DNA of 44,869 nt, taken from Oscillospiraceae bacterium. GTDB lineage: Bacteria > Bacillota > Clostridia > Oscillospirales > Acutalibacteraceae. The stretch covers positions 1-44,869 of the forward strand of contig SVPJ01000016.1 in NCBI GenBank assembly GCA_015065885.1, given 5' to 3'. Positions 1 to 9,373 of the stretch are shown here, one piece after another. The translations under genes and the position numbers were made by a program. The stretch's first letter is position 1, and every line of letters starts with the position of its first letter. A model generated the notes under the pieces. The model saw only the letters and a list, made by a program, of their open reading frames with translations, was not told the origin of the DNA and did not search any database.

Positions 1-335
1 ACGAGTTCAAGGCGATCGAATCCGTGATGGAAAAAGCGGAAGATGCCGACGGTAACGAGATCGAAGTGCCGGTCTACGAAGTGGGCGAAGAGGCGGAAGT
101 CTACCTCGTGTACGAAGTAGAGCCGACTACCACCACCATCGAGACTACCACCACGACCGAAGTGACTACCACCGCTCCCACGACCGCGAAGACGACCAAG
201 GCTGCGGACACCGAGCCGACCGATGAAGCCGGCTTCCCCTGGTGGATCATCGTGATCGCCGTCGTTGCCCTGGCTGCCGTTGTGGCGGTTGTCATCGTGA
301 AGAAGAAGGGCGCTGCCCCCACCGATGCGGAATAA
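1..335 (+). CDS. C-terminal end of a Thr-rich, membrane-anchored surface protein (5' end outside window)
   Basis: The reading frame is open from base 3 to the TAA at 333-335, so this is the last ~110 residues of a gene that starts upstream. What is seen: an acidic stretch, a Thr-rich spacer (TTTTIETTTTTEVTTTAPTT, then more), and one hydrophobic helix (WWIIVIAVVALAAVVAVVIV) followed by KKK and a short tail. This is the usual end of an extracellular protein held by a C-terminal membrane anchor. No LPXTG sortase motif precedes the helix. The Thr stalk resembles that of the giant adhesin downstream, so the two may be related surface proteins. An internal ATG at 24 is unlikely to be the true start because coding continues upstream. 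What the extracellular part does cannot be told from here. Confidence 0.8.
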   Translation, partial: EFKAIESVMEKAEDADGNEIEVPVYEVGEEAEVYLVYEVEPTTTTIETTTTTEVTTTAPTTAKTTKAADTEPTDEAGFPWWIIVIAVVALAAVVAVVIVKKKGAAPTDAE

Positions 336-377
336 TTCCTAAGCGGTTCTTCAAAAGCGAATAGCGTAAATGAACGG

Positions 378-412
378 CCCGCCCGTTGCGAAATGCAACG
401 GGCGGGTTTTTT
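378..412 (+). terminator. Rho-independent terminator of the Thr-rich surface protein gene
   Basis: Perfect 12-bp stem (378-389 with 395-406), 5-base loop and a run of six T at 407-412, about 40 bases after the stop codon. Confidence 0.92.
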
Positions 413-507
413 ATATACGATAAAATCGGTTTGGGTCGGACGCGCGGGTGTTGCAGGGTGCGCTTGCTGCGACCAACTAAAAATTTTAAAAATTTTCCAA
501 AAACCTA

Positions 508-536
508 TTGCATTAATTTAGGATTTGTGCTATATT
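508..536 (+). promoter_or_regulatory. Promoter of the TetR regulator/adhesin unit
   Basis: TTGCAT at 508-513 and TATATT at 531-536 are separated by exactly 17 bases. The spacer carries one copy of an AATTTAGGATT-like element that recurs downstream, so a repressor bound there would cover the promoter. Confidence 0.7.
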
Positions 537-586
537 AGCATTGGTACAAATTAGGAACATTGCTAAATTAGCCGCAATCCTAATTT
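515..586. promoter_or_regulatory. Candidate TetR operator cluster (three AAATTAGGA-like elements)
   Basis: Related elements occur at about 515-525 (AATTTAGGATT), 548-557 (CAAATTAGGA) and, inverted, 576-586 (AATCCTAATTT). The first lies between -35 and -10, the others lie in the 5' leader of the TetR-type gene. Direct plus inverted copies next to a TetR gene suggest an autoregulatory operator; this is inference from position and symmetry only. Confidence 0.45.
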
Positions 587-611
587 TTGACACGGAAACG
601 GAGGTGGTCAT

Positions 612-1313
612 ATGGCTCGCAGGCGGGTCAACACGACCAAATATGAGATCATACAGGTGGCAACACGGCTGTTCTTGACCAACGGCTACTCCGCCACCGC
701 CCCCAAGCACGTTTGTGAAGAGTTGGATATCAGCACCGGAAACCTAACCTATTATTTCCCCACCAAGGAGCATTTGCTGGTGGTGCTGGTGAAGATGTTG
801 TGTACCTTCCAACGGGAAGCGGTCGAAAAGACCGAAGAAAGCGGCCAGACGTCGCTGTTTGCGATATGCATGGAGATGGCGACTATGGCGGCGATGTGCG
901 AGGAGAGCGAGATCGCAAAGGACTTGTTTCTCTCGGCGTATTCCAGTCCGATGTGTCTCGACTATATTCGTAAAAACGACAACGAGCGGGCGAAACTGAT
1001 CTACGGTGAATACTGTCCTGATTGGGACGATGCCCGCTACGCCGAGGCGGAAGTGTTGGTTTCGGGTATCGAATACGCCACCATGATGACCACGGGCGAT
1101 CCCGTGCCGCTGGAAGAACGGATCCGCGGTGCGGTGAACAACATCATGCGCATCTACAACGTTCCCGAAGAGGTACGCGAACGGAAGATACGCAAGGTAC
1201 TGAAACTGGATTATCGCACGTTGAGCAGACGCGTGTTGGAGGGCTTCCGACAATTCGTGGATCAGGTGAATCGACACGCCTTTGAAGAACTGCTCGGCAA
1301 AGACGACGAATAG
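612..1313 (+). CDS. TetR/AcrR-family transcriptional regulator
   Basis: A 233-residue protein with the TetR N-terminal helix-turn-helix at about residues 10-60: ATRLFLTNGYSATAPKHVCE, then ISTGNLTYYFPTKEHLL, the family signature in which a small residue, YY and F lie in the recognition helix. The rest is a helical C-terminal half, expected to bind a ligand and form the dimer; its ligand cannot be guessed. The start ATG at 612 follows the RBS ACGGAGGTGG at 599-608. It is the first gene behind a good promoter with repeated candidate operator elements, and the giant adhesin gene begins 70 bases after its stop. It probably controls itself and that adhesin. Confidence 0.9.
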   Translation: MARRRVNTTKYEIIQVATRLFLTNGYSATAPKHVCEELDISTGNLTYYFPTKEHLLVVLVKMLCTFQREAVEKTEESGQTSLFAICMEMATMAAMCEESEIAKDLFLSAYSSPMCLDYIRKNDNERAKLIYGEYCPDWDDARYAEAEVLVSGIEYATMMTTGDPVPLEERIRGAVNNIMRIYNVPEEVRERKIRKVLKLDYRTLSRRVLEGFRQFVDQVNRHAFEELLGKDDE

Positions 1314-1345
1314 ACCGAATCGACACAAAACCGATCGTGATGACG

Positions 1346-1365
1346 GGCGGGCACGGTTGCCCGCC
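1346..1365 (+). promoter_or_regulatory. Hairpin in the TetR-adhesin intergenic leader, just before the adhesin RBS
   Basis: Perfect 8-bp G+C stem (1346-1353 with 1358-1365) and a 4-base loop, ending 5-6 bases before the GGGGG of the adhesin RBS (~1372-1376). There is no T run, so it is not a standard terminator. It may stabilise the adhesin mRNA or influence its translation. Confidence 0.5.
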
Positions 1366-1383
1366 GCAAAAGGGGGAACTACC

Positions 1384-4300
1384 ATGAAAAAAACCAATTT
1401 TTTGAAAAGAACGATGAGTGTCCTGCTGTGTATGGCGATGGTTTTTTCGTATCTGCCCACCATTGCGTGGAACTTGGGCGCGGCGGAACAGAACGCGGCG
1501 TTGCGCGCAGGCAACAAGGTGACGGATGACGATACGCTGGACGGATGGCAGACCTTCTTCGGTGCGAACGTCATGCACACCGAGTACGCGGGTGACGTCT
1601 GGACGGATAAATCCGTTTTTGCCGCCGAAAGCAATACGTTGCCGGGGGTAACGCTGGACGACGACGGCAATTTCCTCGTGGCGTTGTCGGCGATCGCCTC
1701 CAGCCTGTCCATTACGGGACACGCCTCGGCACCGACCGATACGATGCTGGTGCTGGATATGTCCGGCTCGATGGTGGATGACACCTATCCGGTGGGCACC
1801 ATCCGCTACGGCAACAATTACAGCACGGCGAACGGTATTGATATGTCGCTCATCAACGCGATGGTGGAGGCAACCAACGCCACCATTGCCAAGCTGATGG
1901 CGCAGAATACCAACAACCGCGTGGGCGTGGTGCTGTATTCGGGCAACGCCGCGACCAACGTGGCGGCACAGCCCGGCGACGCGACCGTCCTTCTGCCGCT
2001 CGGCCGCTATAACGGTATCAACGGCGAGTACCTGACGGTGGATACCACCTATACGACCTCGGCGCTGTATACGTGGTCGTACGGCCGCTGGCGTCAGAGC
2101 GGCACCGCCACCTACGTGGCGACCGATACGCCCGTGAACGTGTCGGTCAAAAACGGGCTTCAAACCGAAGCGGGTGTGGCCGTGACCGACACGAGCAAGC
2201 GCGCCAACGGCGGTACCTATACGCAAAACGGTATGCTGCAGGCGATGGAACAGTTCCTCGCGGTGGAGGATACCACCGTGCCTGCGGGGCGCGTGCAGGC
2301 GGGCGCCGAGCGTATGCCCGTTATGGTGCTGATGACCGACGGTGCGCCCACCATTGCGACCACCGGCTACACGAACGCCCATAAAGAGAACTCCAACCGC
2401 GGTGACGGTACCACCACCACCGATACCATCACCTTCCTCACCCAGCTTACGGCGGCGTATACCCGCGGTAAGGTTGCGGCGCACTATTGCGAGACCGCCG
2501 CGGACGAAGAGGAGATGCTGTTCTTCACCCTCGGCCTCGGCACCGAAAACAGCAGTGCCGCGACCGATACGCTGTATCCGGCGGGCTCCAACGCCACGTT
2601 GGTGGGATATTGGGACGCCTATCTGCGGGCAACGAACGGCGACGTGTGGATCAACGACAACCTGACGGTCGGTCGTGAGGACGCCGTGCAGGCGATGAAC
2701 TACGTGGATAAGTACTTCTACGCTGACGACGCACAAAGTCTGGTCGATTCCTTCCTGCAGATCGTGCAGGAGATCGAACTGAAGGCGGGCTCCTACGCCA
2801 CGCTGGTGGAGGGCGGTAACGCCGATCTTTCGGGTTACGTCACCTTCGAAGACGAACTCGGCGAACTGATGCAGGTCACCGATATGAAGGGCGTGCTGAT
2901 GACCGACGGCAACGGCGGCATTGTGCTGTACACAGGTAAGGGCATTGCCGAGGGCATGACCGTCGGCAAACTCGGCACGGTGGACGGTCCCACCGAGCGC
3001 GGTGACGAACTGGTGCGTACGGTGCGCGAACGTATCCCCGGCACCACCACCTCGCAAGCACAACAGCTCATCAACGCTGCCTACAACGACGGTCAGTTGT
3101 ACTACGTTGACGACGACAACTGGAGCAACTATATCGGCTGGTACGCTGACGCCGACGGCAACTACGTCGGTTTCTGGGATAAGGATGCGGGGTATGCGAA
3201 TGCGCCTGCCGGTGCCGTGTACGCCAACCGTTCTTACGGCTATCTCGGTGTGAACGGTGAAAGCGATATGATGCACGTGGTGGTGATGGTGCGTACCGAA
3301 CTTGCCACCTTGCACCAGACGGTGCTGTTCAAGATCCCTGCCTCCCTGCTTCCCACCGTGAAATACAACGTGACGCTGGACGAGGACGACCCCTCCGTGG
3401 TGGAAGCCTTCACGCGGACCGATGCCGTGCCGATGCGCCTGGTGTTCGAAGTGGGTCTGCGCGAAGATATCAACGCGGTCAATATGAACGCGAAGATCGC
3501 GGAGCATATCCAAAAAGGCGGTCACGTTCACCGTAATGCGGACGGCAGTGTGACGTTCTATACCAACCAGTGGGCGATCGGGAACGACAAAAACAACAAC
3601 GGTATTCCGGACCGTGACGAAGTGGAGACCGCCGTGGTGGCAAAATCCCACTTCCAACCCGCGATGGATAACACACAGTATTTCTACACGGAAGATACGG
3701 TGGTGCTGGATGCGAACGGCAACCCCGTGAAGGGTGCCGCCCGTCCCACGAGCGGTCAGCATATCCTTTACTACTACGACCAAACGCAGCGTCTGGAACG
3801 CTTCGTGCCGGTTGCGGCAAGCACGCTCGAGAACAAGGCGGAGTATGACGCCCAAAACGATCAGTGGTACATTCCGGCGGGTACGATCTATGTCGAGGTA
3901 TCCGATCTGTATAACGATAAGAGCGACAATCGGACGAATACGCTGGCGTATTCCCATTATCCCGCCACCTTTGAAAGCGGGGACAAGCAGGATTACGTCA
4001 TCTTCCTCGGCAACAACGGCGCGTTTACGCTGGCACCCGCGACCGGCTTTACCCTGCGCAAAGAGGTGCAGGGCGCCATTGCCGACGCGAACGAATACAC
4101 CTTCGACGTGTCGCTGTCCAATCTGCCCGCAGGCACCGCCGCCGCACCGATCCTGACCGATGCGGACGGTAACGCCGTCAGCGGCGTGCAGATGTCCGCG
4201 ATTCAGAACAATCGCTTTACGGTCACCCTGCCTGCTGACGTGACGGTGTATATTTCGGGCATCCCCGTGGGCACTACCGTCAGCATTGTCGAGCGGATCG

Positions 4301-7300
4301 ACGGCGACTATAAGGTCGTGAAGACGCTGGTCGCCGGTGAGGAAAAAGCGGAGGCAACCTTCACCGTGCCTGCCTATGCGGCAGGTGTCAGCCAGATGGT
4401 GCCCGTGGTGATCACCAATGCACCGAACGCGTACGGCGACCTGCTCATCAGCAAGGAAGTGGTGCATTCGCTCACCGCGGTATCGGGGGCTATGGCCAAT
4501 AAGACCTTTACCTTCCGCGTGCAACTGACGGGCGAGCGTATTGACAGTACCTCTACCTTCCAAACGGCAGACGGTGCAACCGTCCGCGTGGATGGCAACG
4601 GCTACGTGACCTATGAGGACGGCTCGCTCATCACTCTGAAAACCGAGGAGTCGGTGACCATTCTCGGCATTCCCGAGGGCACCGTTTACACCGTGACCGA
4701 AGAGGCACAGCCCGGTTTCACGCTGGAAAGCGTGAACGGCAACACCGCCCTTACGCAGGCGAGCGGGACCATCCGTCCCGACACGACCAACGTGGCGGAA
4801 TTCCTGAACCGCTACCCCGACAACTTCACCCCCGTGGAAGTGCCGCTGGATATTACGGTCAACAAAGTGCTGCATTCGACGCAGTACACCGGCAACGAGG
4901 AGTTCGTCTTCGTGCTGGAAATGCTGCGCGCAGACAATACCTACCCCCCTCTTGCTGCCGACAACGGCGAGGTGTATTTGAAGGCGGCGGCAAACGCGAG
5001 CGATACCGCCCGTTACACCGTCAGTTTCGACAAGATCGGCACCTACTTCTTCCGTCTGGTGGAATTGAAGCCCTCCGAGCAGACGCCCGCGGGCAACGAC
5101 ACTCACGGCATGAGCTACTCCACCATGCAGGCGCTGTTCCGCGTAGTCGTGACCGACGAGAACGTGGACGGCGTGCTGGAGGTAGCGGTGCAGGAAGAGG
5201 CGCACGTTACGGTGAACGGTACGGCGGTCGAAACCACCTTCGTGAACGAGTATCAGGTGGATGCGACCAACACGACGCTGCAGGTGCACAAGGTGTTGGA
5301 GGATCCGGCGGGTACGAACTATCCGTTGACCAACTTCAGTTTTACACTGTATCCCTGCGATGCCGCGGGCAACGTGGTGCCGGGGGCGACGGGCACGACC
5401 CTCACCGCCTCCGCACTGGGCGAGGCGTTCTTCAATCTGTTCCTGAATACGGAGGATTGGCACTACTACAAGGTGGTGGAGAATGTCCCCGCCGCCGCGA
5501 CCCTCGATCCCGTCAGCGGTCGGTACGTGCTGAACGGCATGGCCTACGATCCCGCGCAGTTCCTCTTCGGTGTACGTACCGAAGCAAACCCCGCGGGTGA
5601 GCTGGAGGTCGTGGAGCGCACCCTTAAGAATCTTACGAAAAACGAAACGGTGGCCCCTGAAAACGGTGCGTACGTCGCCACCTTCACCAACGTGTACGAG
5701 CCGACGTCTGCCGACGTGAACGTCTCCGTCTCCAAGGAACTTACGGGCCGCGCACCGCAGGCGGGCGAGCAATACGTCATCCGTCTGGAGCAGACCGATG
5801 CCGCGTTTATCCCGCTGGCAGGTTATGCACCCAAAACCTACCCTCTCGCGCCGAACACAAGCGACACCGTGAACGTTACCTTTGACAAAGTCGGCGTGTA
5901 TCATTATAAGTTTACCGAAGTCGTTCCGAACGGTGCGGTGAAAGATGCGGCAAGCGGTCTTTATATGCTGAACGGTGTGTACTACGACAACGCGGAATAC
6001 CGTCTTACCGTGACCGTGAGCGACAACGGCGACGGCACGCTGAAAGCGACGACCGCCATGCACAAACTGGGCGAAGCGGCCGCCGTGACCGCGGCGACGT
6101 TCGCCAACGTTTACAAGGTCAGCGGCGACGGTACGGTCACCATCGGTGGCAAGAAGACCTTGAACGGCCGCCGATTGGTGACGGGCGAGTTCACCATCGG
6201 TCTGTACCGCGATGCGGCGTGTACCGACGTGATCCAGACGGTCGTAAACCGTGCCGACGGCACCTTCTCCTTCGCGCCCCTTACCTATACGGTCGCCGAT
6301 CTCGGTGCGGACAACGCTCCCAAAACCTACACCTATTACGTGAAAGAGGTCAAGGGCGCGCAGGGCGGCATCACGTGGGACGAAGCGGTACGTACCGTGA
6401 CCGTCACCGTGAGCCACCAAAACGGTGTGTTGACCGTCACCCCCTCGAATGGCTACCAAGCGATCGAGATCGTCAACACCTACGAAGCACGCCCGACCTC
6501 GGTCACGCTGAACGGCGAAAAGACGTTGGAGGGCGATTGGTCGGCGGTGTCGGCTGTCAACCAAACCTTTACGTTCCAACTGTTTGCGGCAGACGCGGCG
6601 TTTGCGATCACCAACTACGTCCCGCTGCAGGAAAAGACCGTAACGGGCAACGGCACCTATCAGATGACCCTCGATTACGCGGACGGCGCAGAGGGCACCT
6701 ATTACTACGTGCTGCGGGAGGCCATTCCCTCGCCGCGTGCGGGTGGCGTCAGCTACGATGCGGGTGAGTACCATATCACCGTCAACGTGAACGATCCTGG
6801 TGACGGGCACCTGACGGCGAACACCGTTATCTACCGTCCCGGCGCGGGCAACGGCGAGCTTGGTCTGTTCACTAACCGCTACACGGTACAACCCACCGAG
6901 ATCGTATTGGTTGGTAACAAGGCGTACAAGAACGCCGTGACGGGCGCGGATATGCCGCTGGACGAAGGTATGTTTGACTTCGTGGTGCTGGAAGGCAGCG
7001 ATCCCGTGGCAACGGGGTACAATTTGGCAAACGGCGCCATTCAATTCACCGCCATTCCCTACACTGCCGCCGGTGTGCACCGTTACACCGTCGTGGAAGT
7101 TATGGGAGACGCGGGCGGCGTGAACTACAGCGACGCTACCTTTGACGTCACCGTCACGGTGACCGACAACGGCGACGGCACCCTGACGGCTGCGGCAGAT
7201 TATCAGGGCGCGCCCATCGCATTTACCAATACCTACACCCATGATTCTGCGCAGGTCACCTTTGACGTCACCAAAGCGCTCACGGGCGACTGGAGCGCGG

Positions 7301-9366
7301 TCGCGGCAACCGCCAAGATATTCGAGTTCGTGCTGTACGAAGCGGACGATCAATGGACGGTCGATCCCGCGACGGCGGTATATCAAAGCGGCGGCGAAGG
7401 GACGTTCACCTTCGGTACCAAGACCTATACCACCGAAGGCGTGCATCACTACGTGATTCGCGAGTCCAAGGGCGGCACCAAAGTGGACGGTATCGTCTAC
7501 GACGACGCGGAATACCACATCACCGTGTCGGTCGACGACGACGGCAACGGTAACCTCATCCCCACGGTCACTGCGGAAGAAAGCGGCGTGACCGTGACGG
7601 TCGATGCACAAAACCGCCGTTTCGTCACGGTGGGCGGTCTCGCGTTCGCGAACCGCTATGAGACCACTCCCGCCCGCTACATCCCCGAAGCGCAAAAAGA
7701 ATACGTGGGCGACGCGATGAAGGCGTTTGATTTCTTCCTGGAAGGCGACGCCATCACGACCCAGCAAAAGCAGAACGACACCGTGACGGGAAACGTTACC
7801 TTTGACGAAGTGCGGTTTGATGCGGTCGGCGAGTATACCCTCACCATCCGTGAGCAGGCGAACATCCTGTGGGGTCTTATCCGCTGGGATAGAAACGTCT
7901 ACACCGTGAAACTCACCGTGAAAGACGACGGCGAAGGCGCTCTGTATGTGGATGACACTTTGACGGTGGTGACCTCTGTGAAGGGGCGTGACGATCTCAC
8001 CTTCCGCAACGTTCACCACAGCGTCATCACCAAAAAGGACGTCTTTGCGGCAGAGGATCTCACCGTCAGCATCGACGGCAAAGAGGTCGAAGTCGGCGAC
8101 GTTCTCACCTACGTCATTACCTATCACAACTACGACAGTGTGCCGGTGGATATCACCGTCACCGATACCGTGCCCGCGCACACCGTGTTCGTGTCGGCAG
8201 ACAACGGCGGCACTCTCGCGGGCGGCACGGTCACCTGGACGGTGTTGAACGTGGCACCCGACACGGACGCTGTTTTCTCCTTCAAGGTGCAGGTCACGGG
8301 TGCAAATGCCGTGATCCCGAACAAAGCCACCGTGGCGGAGGGTGAAAACACCTACGAGACCAACGAAGTGAAGAACTACACGGTCGTGCCCGTGAAGGAA
8401 GTCTTCAAGGCAGAAGACCTCACCGTCAACATCGACGGCAAGGAAGTGACGGCGGGTGACAAGCTTACCTACGCCATCACCTACCAAAACAAAGCAGACG
8501 TTGCCGTTGACGTTGAGATCCGCGATACTGTGCCGACCTACACCGCCTTGGTGGAAGCGCAGGACGGCGGTACGCAGGACGGCGGTGAGCTTGTGTGGAA
8601 CAAGACGGTCGCGGCAGGCGGCTCGGTCACCGTACACTTCACCGTAGAGGTGGAAGCCATCGAAGAAGTGGCCGTTTTGAACACGGCAACGGTATTCGCG
8701 GATGGCAACGAGTATAAAACCAACGAGGTCACCCTCACCACCGCGAAGCCGTACGAACTGGTTCTCGGCGGTACGAAGGAACTGACGGGTCGCGACATTG
8801 CGGACGGCGAGTTCACCTTCACCCTCTTTACCGAAAGCGGTGAAGGACTGGATAAGGTCACGAACGTGGGCAACACCTTCGCGTTCGGCGCGATCCCGCT
8901 CCACAAGGTGGGCACCTACGTCTACCGCATCACGGAAGAAGCGGGCGACGATACCGCGATCACCTACGATGGTACGGTATATACCGTGACGGTCACGGTG
9001 AAGAACAACGGCGAGGGTGCGCTGGTGCTCGACGGTATGACGGTCAGCGGCGGCGCAACGGATGCGGTGGTGTTCCGCAACGTCTATACACCGCCGACGA
9101 CGACTACCACGACCACCACGACCACGACTACGACAACGACGACGACAACGACGACGACCACGGCGGCACCGACCACAACGACCACCACGGTACCGCCCAC
9201 CACGACCACCACAGCCGCCCCGACGACGACGGCGACCGAGGCGGCGAAGGATACGGGCGATCGCGGTGTCGGTAACGTACCGTTCATCGTGGCAGCCAGC
9301 GGCGGAATGTTCGTGATCCTGCTGCTGTGCGGCAAACGCCGCCGTGAAGACGAAGAAACGGCGTAA
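1384..9366 (+). CDS. Giant surface adhesin: vWA head, 11 pilin-like isopeptide domains, 2 DUF11-like domains, Thr stalk, membrane anchor
   Basis: The start at ATG 1384 (RBS AAGGGGG) gives a typical signal peptide (MKKTNFLKRTMSVLLCMAMV...); an upstream in-frame ATG at 1282 would place it internally. The mature protein of ~2,620 residues begins with a von Willebrand A domain (~115-500) with the metal site DMSGSM (D125, S127, S129) and a TDG near 319. An EF-hand-like loop (DKNNNGIPDRDE) lies near residue 735. Eleven pilin-like domains follow (DNA ~4039-8023 and ~8750-9090). Every one keeps the Lys (SKELTG type), Glu (YYVKEV type) and Asn (FTNVY type) expected for Spy0128/FctA-type intramolecular isopeptide bonds. 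Two DUF11-like repeats (8024-8740) interrupt them. A ~23-Thr run and an Ala/Pro/Thr stalk lead to one helix and KRRRED. The sequence before the helix is KDTGD, not LPXTG. Probable role: attachment to host or neighbouring cells. It is likely cotranscribed with the TetR-type gene. Confidence 0.93.
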   Translation: MKKTNFLKRTMSVLLCMAMVFSYLPTIAWNLGAAEQNAALRAGNKVTDDDTLDGWQTFFGANVMHTEYAGDVWTDKSVFAAESNTLPGVTLDDDGNFLVALSAIASSLSITGHASAPTDTMLVLDMSGSMVDDTYPVGTIRYGNNYSTANGIDMSLINAMVEATNATIAKLMAQNTNNRVGVVLYSGNAATNVAAQPGDATVLLPLGRYNGINGEYLTVDTTYTTSALYTWSYGRWRQSGTATYVATDTPVNVSVKNGLQTEAGVAVTDTSKRANGGTYTQNGMLQAMEQFLAVEDTTVPAGRVQAGAERMPVMVLMTDGAPTIATTGYTNAHKENSNRGDGTTTTDTITFLTQLTAAYTRGKVAAHYCETAADEEEMLFFTLGLGTENSSAATDTLYPAGSNATLVGYWDAYLRATNGDVWINDNLTVGREDAVQAMNYVDKYFYADDAQSLVDSFLQIVQEIELKAGSYATLVEGGNADLSGYVTFEDELGELMQVTDMKGVLMTDGNGGIVLYTGKGIAEGMTVGKLGTVDGPTERGDELVRTVRERIPGTTTSQAQQLINAAYNDGQLYYVDDDNWSNYIGWYADADGNYVGFWDKDAGYANAPAGAVYANRSYGYLGVNGESDMMHVVVMVRTELATLHQTVLFKIPASLLPTVKYNVTLDEDDPSVVEAFTRTDAVPMRLVFEVGLREDINAVNMNAKIAEHIQKGGHVHRNADGSVTFYTNQWAIGNDKNNNGIPDRDEVETAVVAKSHFQPAMDNTQYFYTEDTVVLDANGNPVKGAARPTSGQHILYYYDQTQRLERFVPVAASTLENKAEYDAQNDQWYIPAGTIYVEVSDLYNDKSDNRTNTLAYSHYPATFESGDKQDYVIFLGNNGAFTLAPATGFTLRKEVQGAIADANEYTFDVSLSNLPAGTAAAPILTDADGNAVSGVQMSAIQNNRFTVTLPADVTVYISGIPVGTTVSIVERIDGDYKVVKTLVAGEEKAEATFTVPAYAAGVSQMVPVVITNAPNAYGDLLISKEVVHSLTAVSGAMANKTFTFRVQLTGERIDSTSTFQTADGATVRVDGNGYVTYEDGSLITLKTEESVTILGIPEGTVYTVTEEAQPGFTLESVNGNTALTQASGTIRPDTTNVAEFLNRYPDNFTPVEVPLDITVNKVLHSTQYTGNEEFVFVLEMLRADNTYPPLAADNGEVYLKAAANASDTARYTVSFDKIGTYFFRLVELKPSEQTPAGNDTHGMSYSTMQALFRVVVTDENVDGVLEVAVQEEAHVTVNGTAVETTFVNEYQVDATNTTLQVHKVLEDPAGTNYPLTNFSFTLYPCDAAGNVVPGATGTTLTASALGEAFFNLFLNTEDWHYYKVVENVPAAATLDPVSGRYVLNGMAYDPAQFLFGVRTEANPAGELEVVERTLKNLTKNETVAPENGAYVATFTNVYEPTSADVNVSVSKELTGRAPQAGEQYVIRLEQTDAAFIPLAGYAPKTYPLAPNTSDTVNVTFDKVGVYHYKFTEVVPNGAVKDAASGLYMLNGVYYDNAEYRLTVTVSDNGDGTLKATTAMHKLGEAAAVTAATFANVYKVSGDGTVTIGGKKTLNGRRLVTGEFTIGLYRDAACTDVIQTVVNRADGTFSFAPLTYTVADLGADNAPKTYTYYVKEVKGAQGGITWDEAVRTVTVTVSHQNGVLTVTPSNGYQAIEIVNTYEARPTSVTLNGEKTLEGDWSAVSAVNQTFTFQLFAADAAFAITNYVPLQEKTVTGNGTYQMTLDYADGAEGTYYYVLREAIPSPRAGGVSYDAGEYHITVNVNDPGDGHLTANTVIYRPGAGNGELGLFTNRYTVQPTEIVLVGNKAYKNAVTGADMPLDEGMFDFVVLEGSDPVATGYNLANGAIQFTAIPYTAAGVHRYTVVEVMGDAGGVNYSDATFDVTVTVTDNGDGTLTAAADYQGAPIAFTNTYTHDSAQVTFDVTKALTGDWSAVAATAKIFEFVLYEADDQWTVDPATAVYQSGGEGTFTFGTKTYTTEGVHHYVIRESKGGTKVDGIVYDDAEYHITVSVDDDGNGNLIPTVTAEESGVTVTVDAQNRRFVTVGGLAFANRYETTPARYIPEAQKEYVGDAMKAFDFFLEGDAITTQQKQNDTVTGNVTFDEVRFDAVGEYTLTIREQANILWGLIRWDRNVYTVKLTVKDDGEGALYVDDTLTVVTSVKGRDDLTFRNVHHSVITKKDVFAAEDLTVSIDGKEVEVGDVLTYVITYHNYDSVPVDITVTDTVPAHTVFVSADNGGTLAGGTVTWTVLNVAPDTDAVFSFKVQVTGANAVIPNKATVAEGENTYETNEVKNYTVVPVKEVFKAEDLTVNIDGKEVTAGDKLTYAITYQNKADVAVDVEIRDTVPTYTALVEAQDGGTQDGGELVWNKTVAAGGSVTVHFTVEVEAIEEVAVLNTATVFADGNEYKTNEVTLTTAKPYELVLGGTKELTGRDIADGEFTFTLFTESGEGLDKVTNVGNTFAFGAIPLHKVGTYVYRITEEAGDDTAITYDGTVYTVTVTVKNNGEGALVLDGMTVSGGATDAVVFRNVYTPPTTTTTTTTTTTTTTTTTTTTTTAAPTTTTTTVPPTTTTTAAPTTTATEAAKDTGDRGVGNVPFIVAASGGMFVILLLCGKRRREDEETA
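4039..9090 (+). repeat. Coding repeats: 11 diverged pilin-like domains with two DUF11-like domains inserted after the tenth
   Basis: Approximate starts of the pilin-like units: 4039, 4441, 4837, 5272, 5707, 6127, 6498, 6896, 7244, 7672 and 8750. DUF11-like units start near 8024 and 8391 and resemble each other closely (EDLTVSIDGKEVEVGDVLTY against EDLTVNIDGKEVTAGDKLTY). The pilin-like units are diverged at DNA level, which points to old duplication rather than recent slippage. Confidence 0.75.
9097..9237 (+). repeat. Low-complexity ACN (threonine) repeat encoding the stalk
   Basis: About two dozen Thr codons in a row, then Thr broken by Ala/Pro/Val. ACG, ACC, ACA and ACT are mixed irregularly, which limits perfect slippage tracts. 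It codes for an extended, probably glycosylated, wall-spanning stalk. Confidence 0.85.
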
Positions 9367-9373
9367 ATTTCAA

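Noticed and set aside
1144..8904. A 2,586-codon open frame antisense to the adhesin
   Set aside because: It is exactly codon-aligned with the sense frame, so its stops would need TTA, CTA or TCA codons in the adhesin, which this G+C-rich gene avoids. The translation is His/Arg/Val-rich with no domain, and the sense strand has a signal peptide and clear repeats.
9097..9237. Possible CRISPR-like or non-coding tandem array
   Set aside because: The short repeats are Thr codons inside an open frame, with irregular third bases and no spacer structure.
9241..9262. KDTGD as a sortase site
   Set aside because: It lacks the Leu-Pro-x-Thr core; kept only as a question in the findings.
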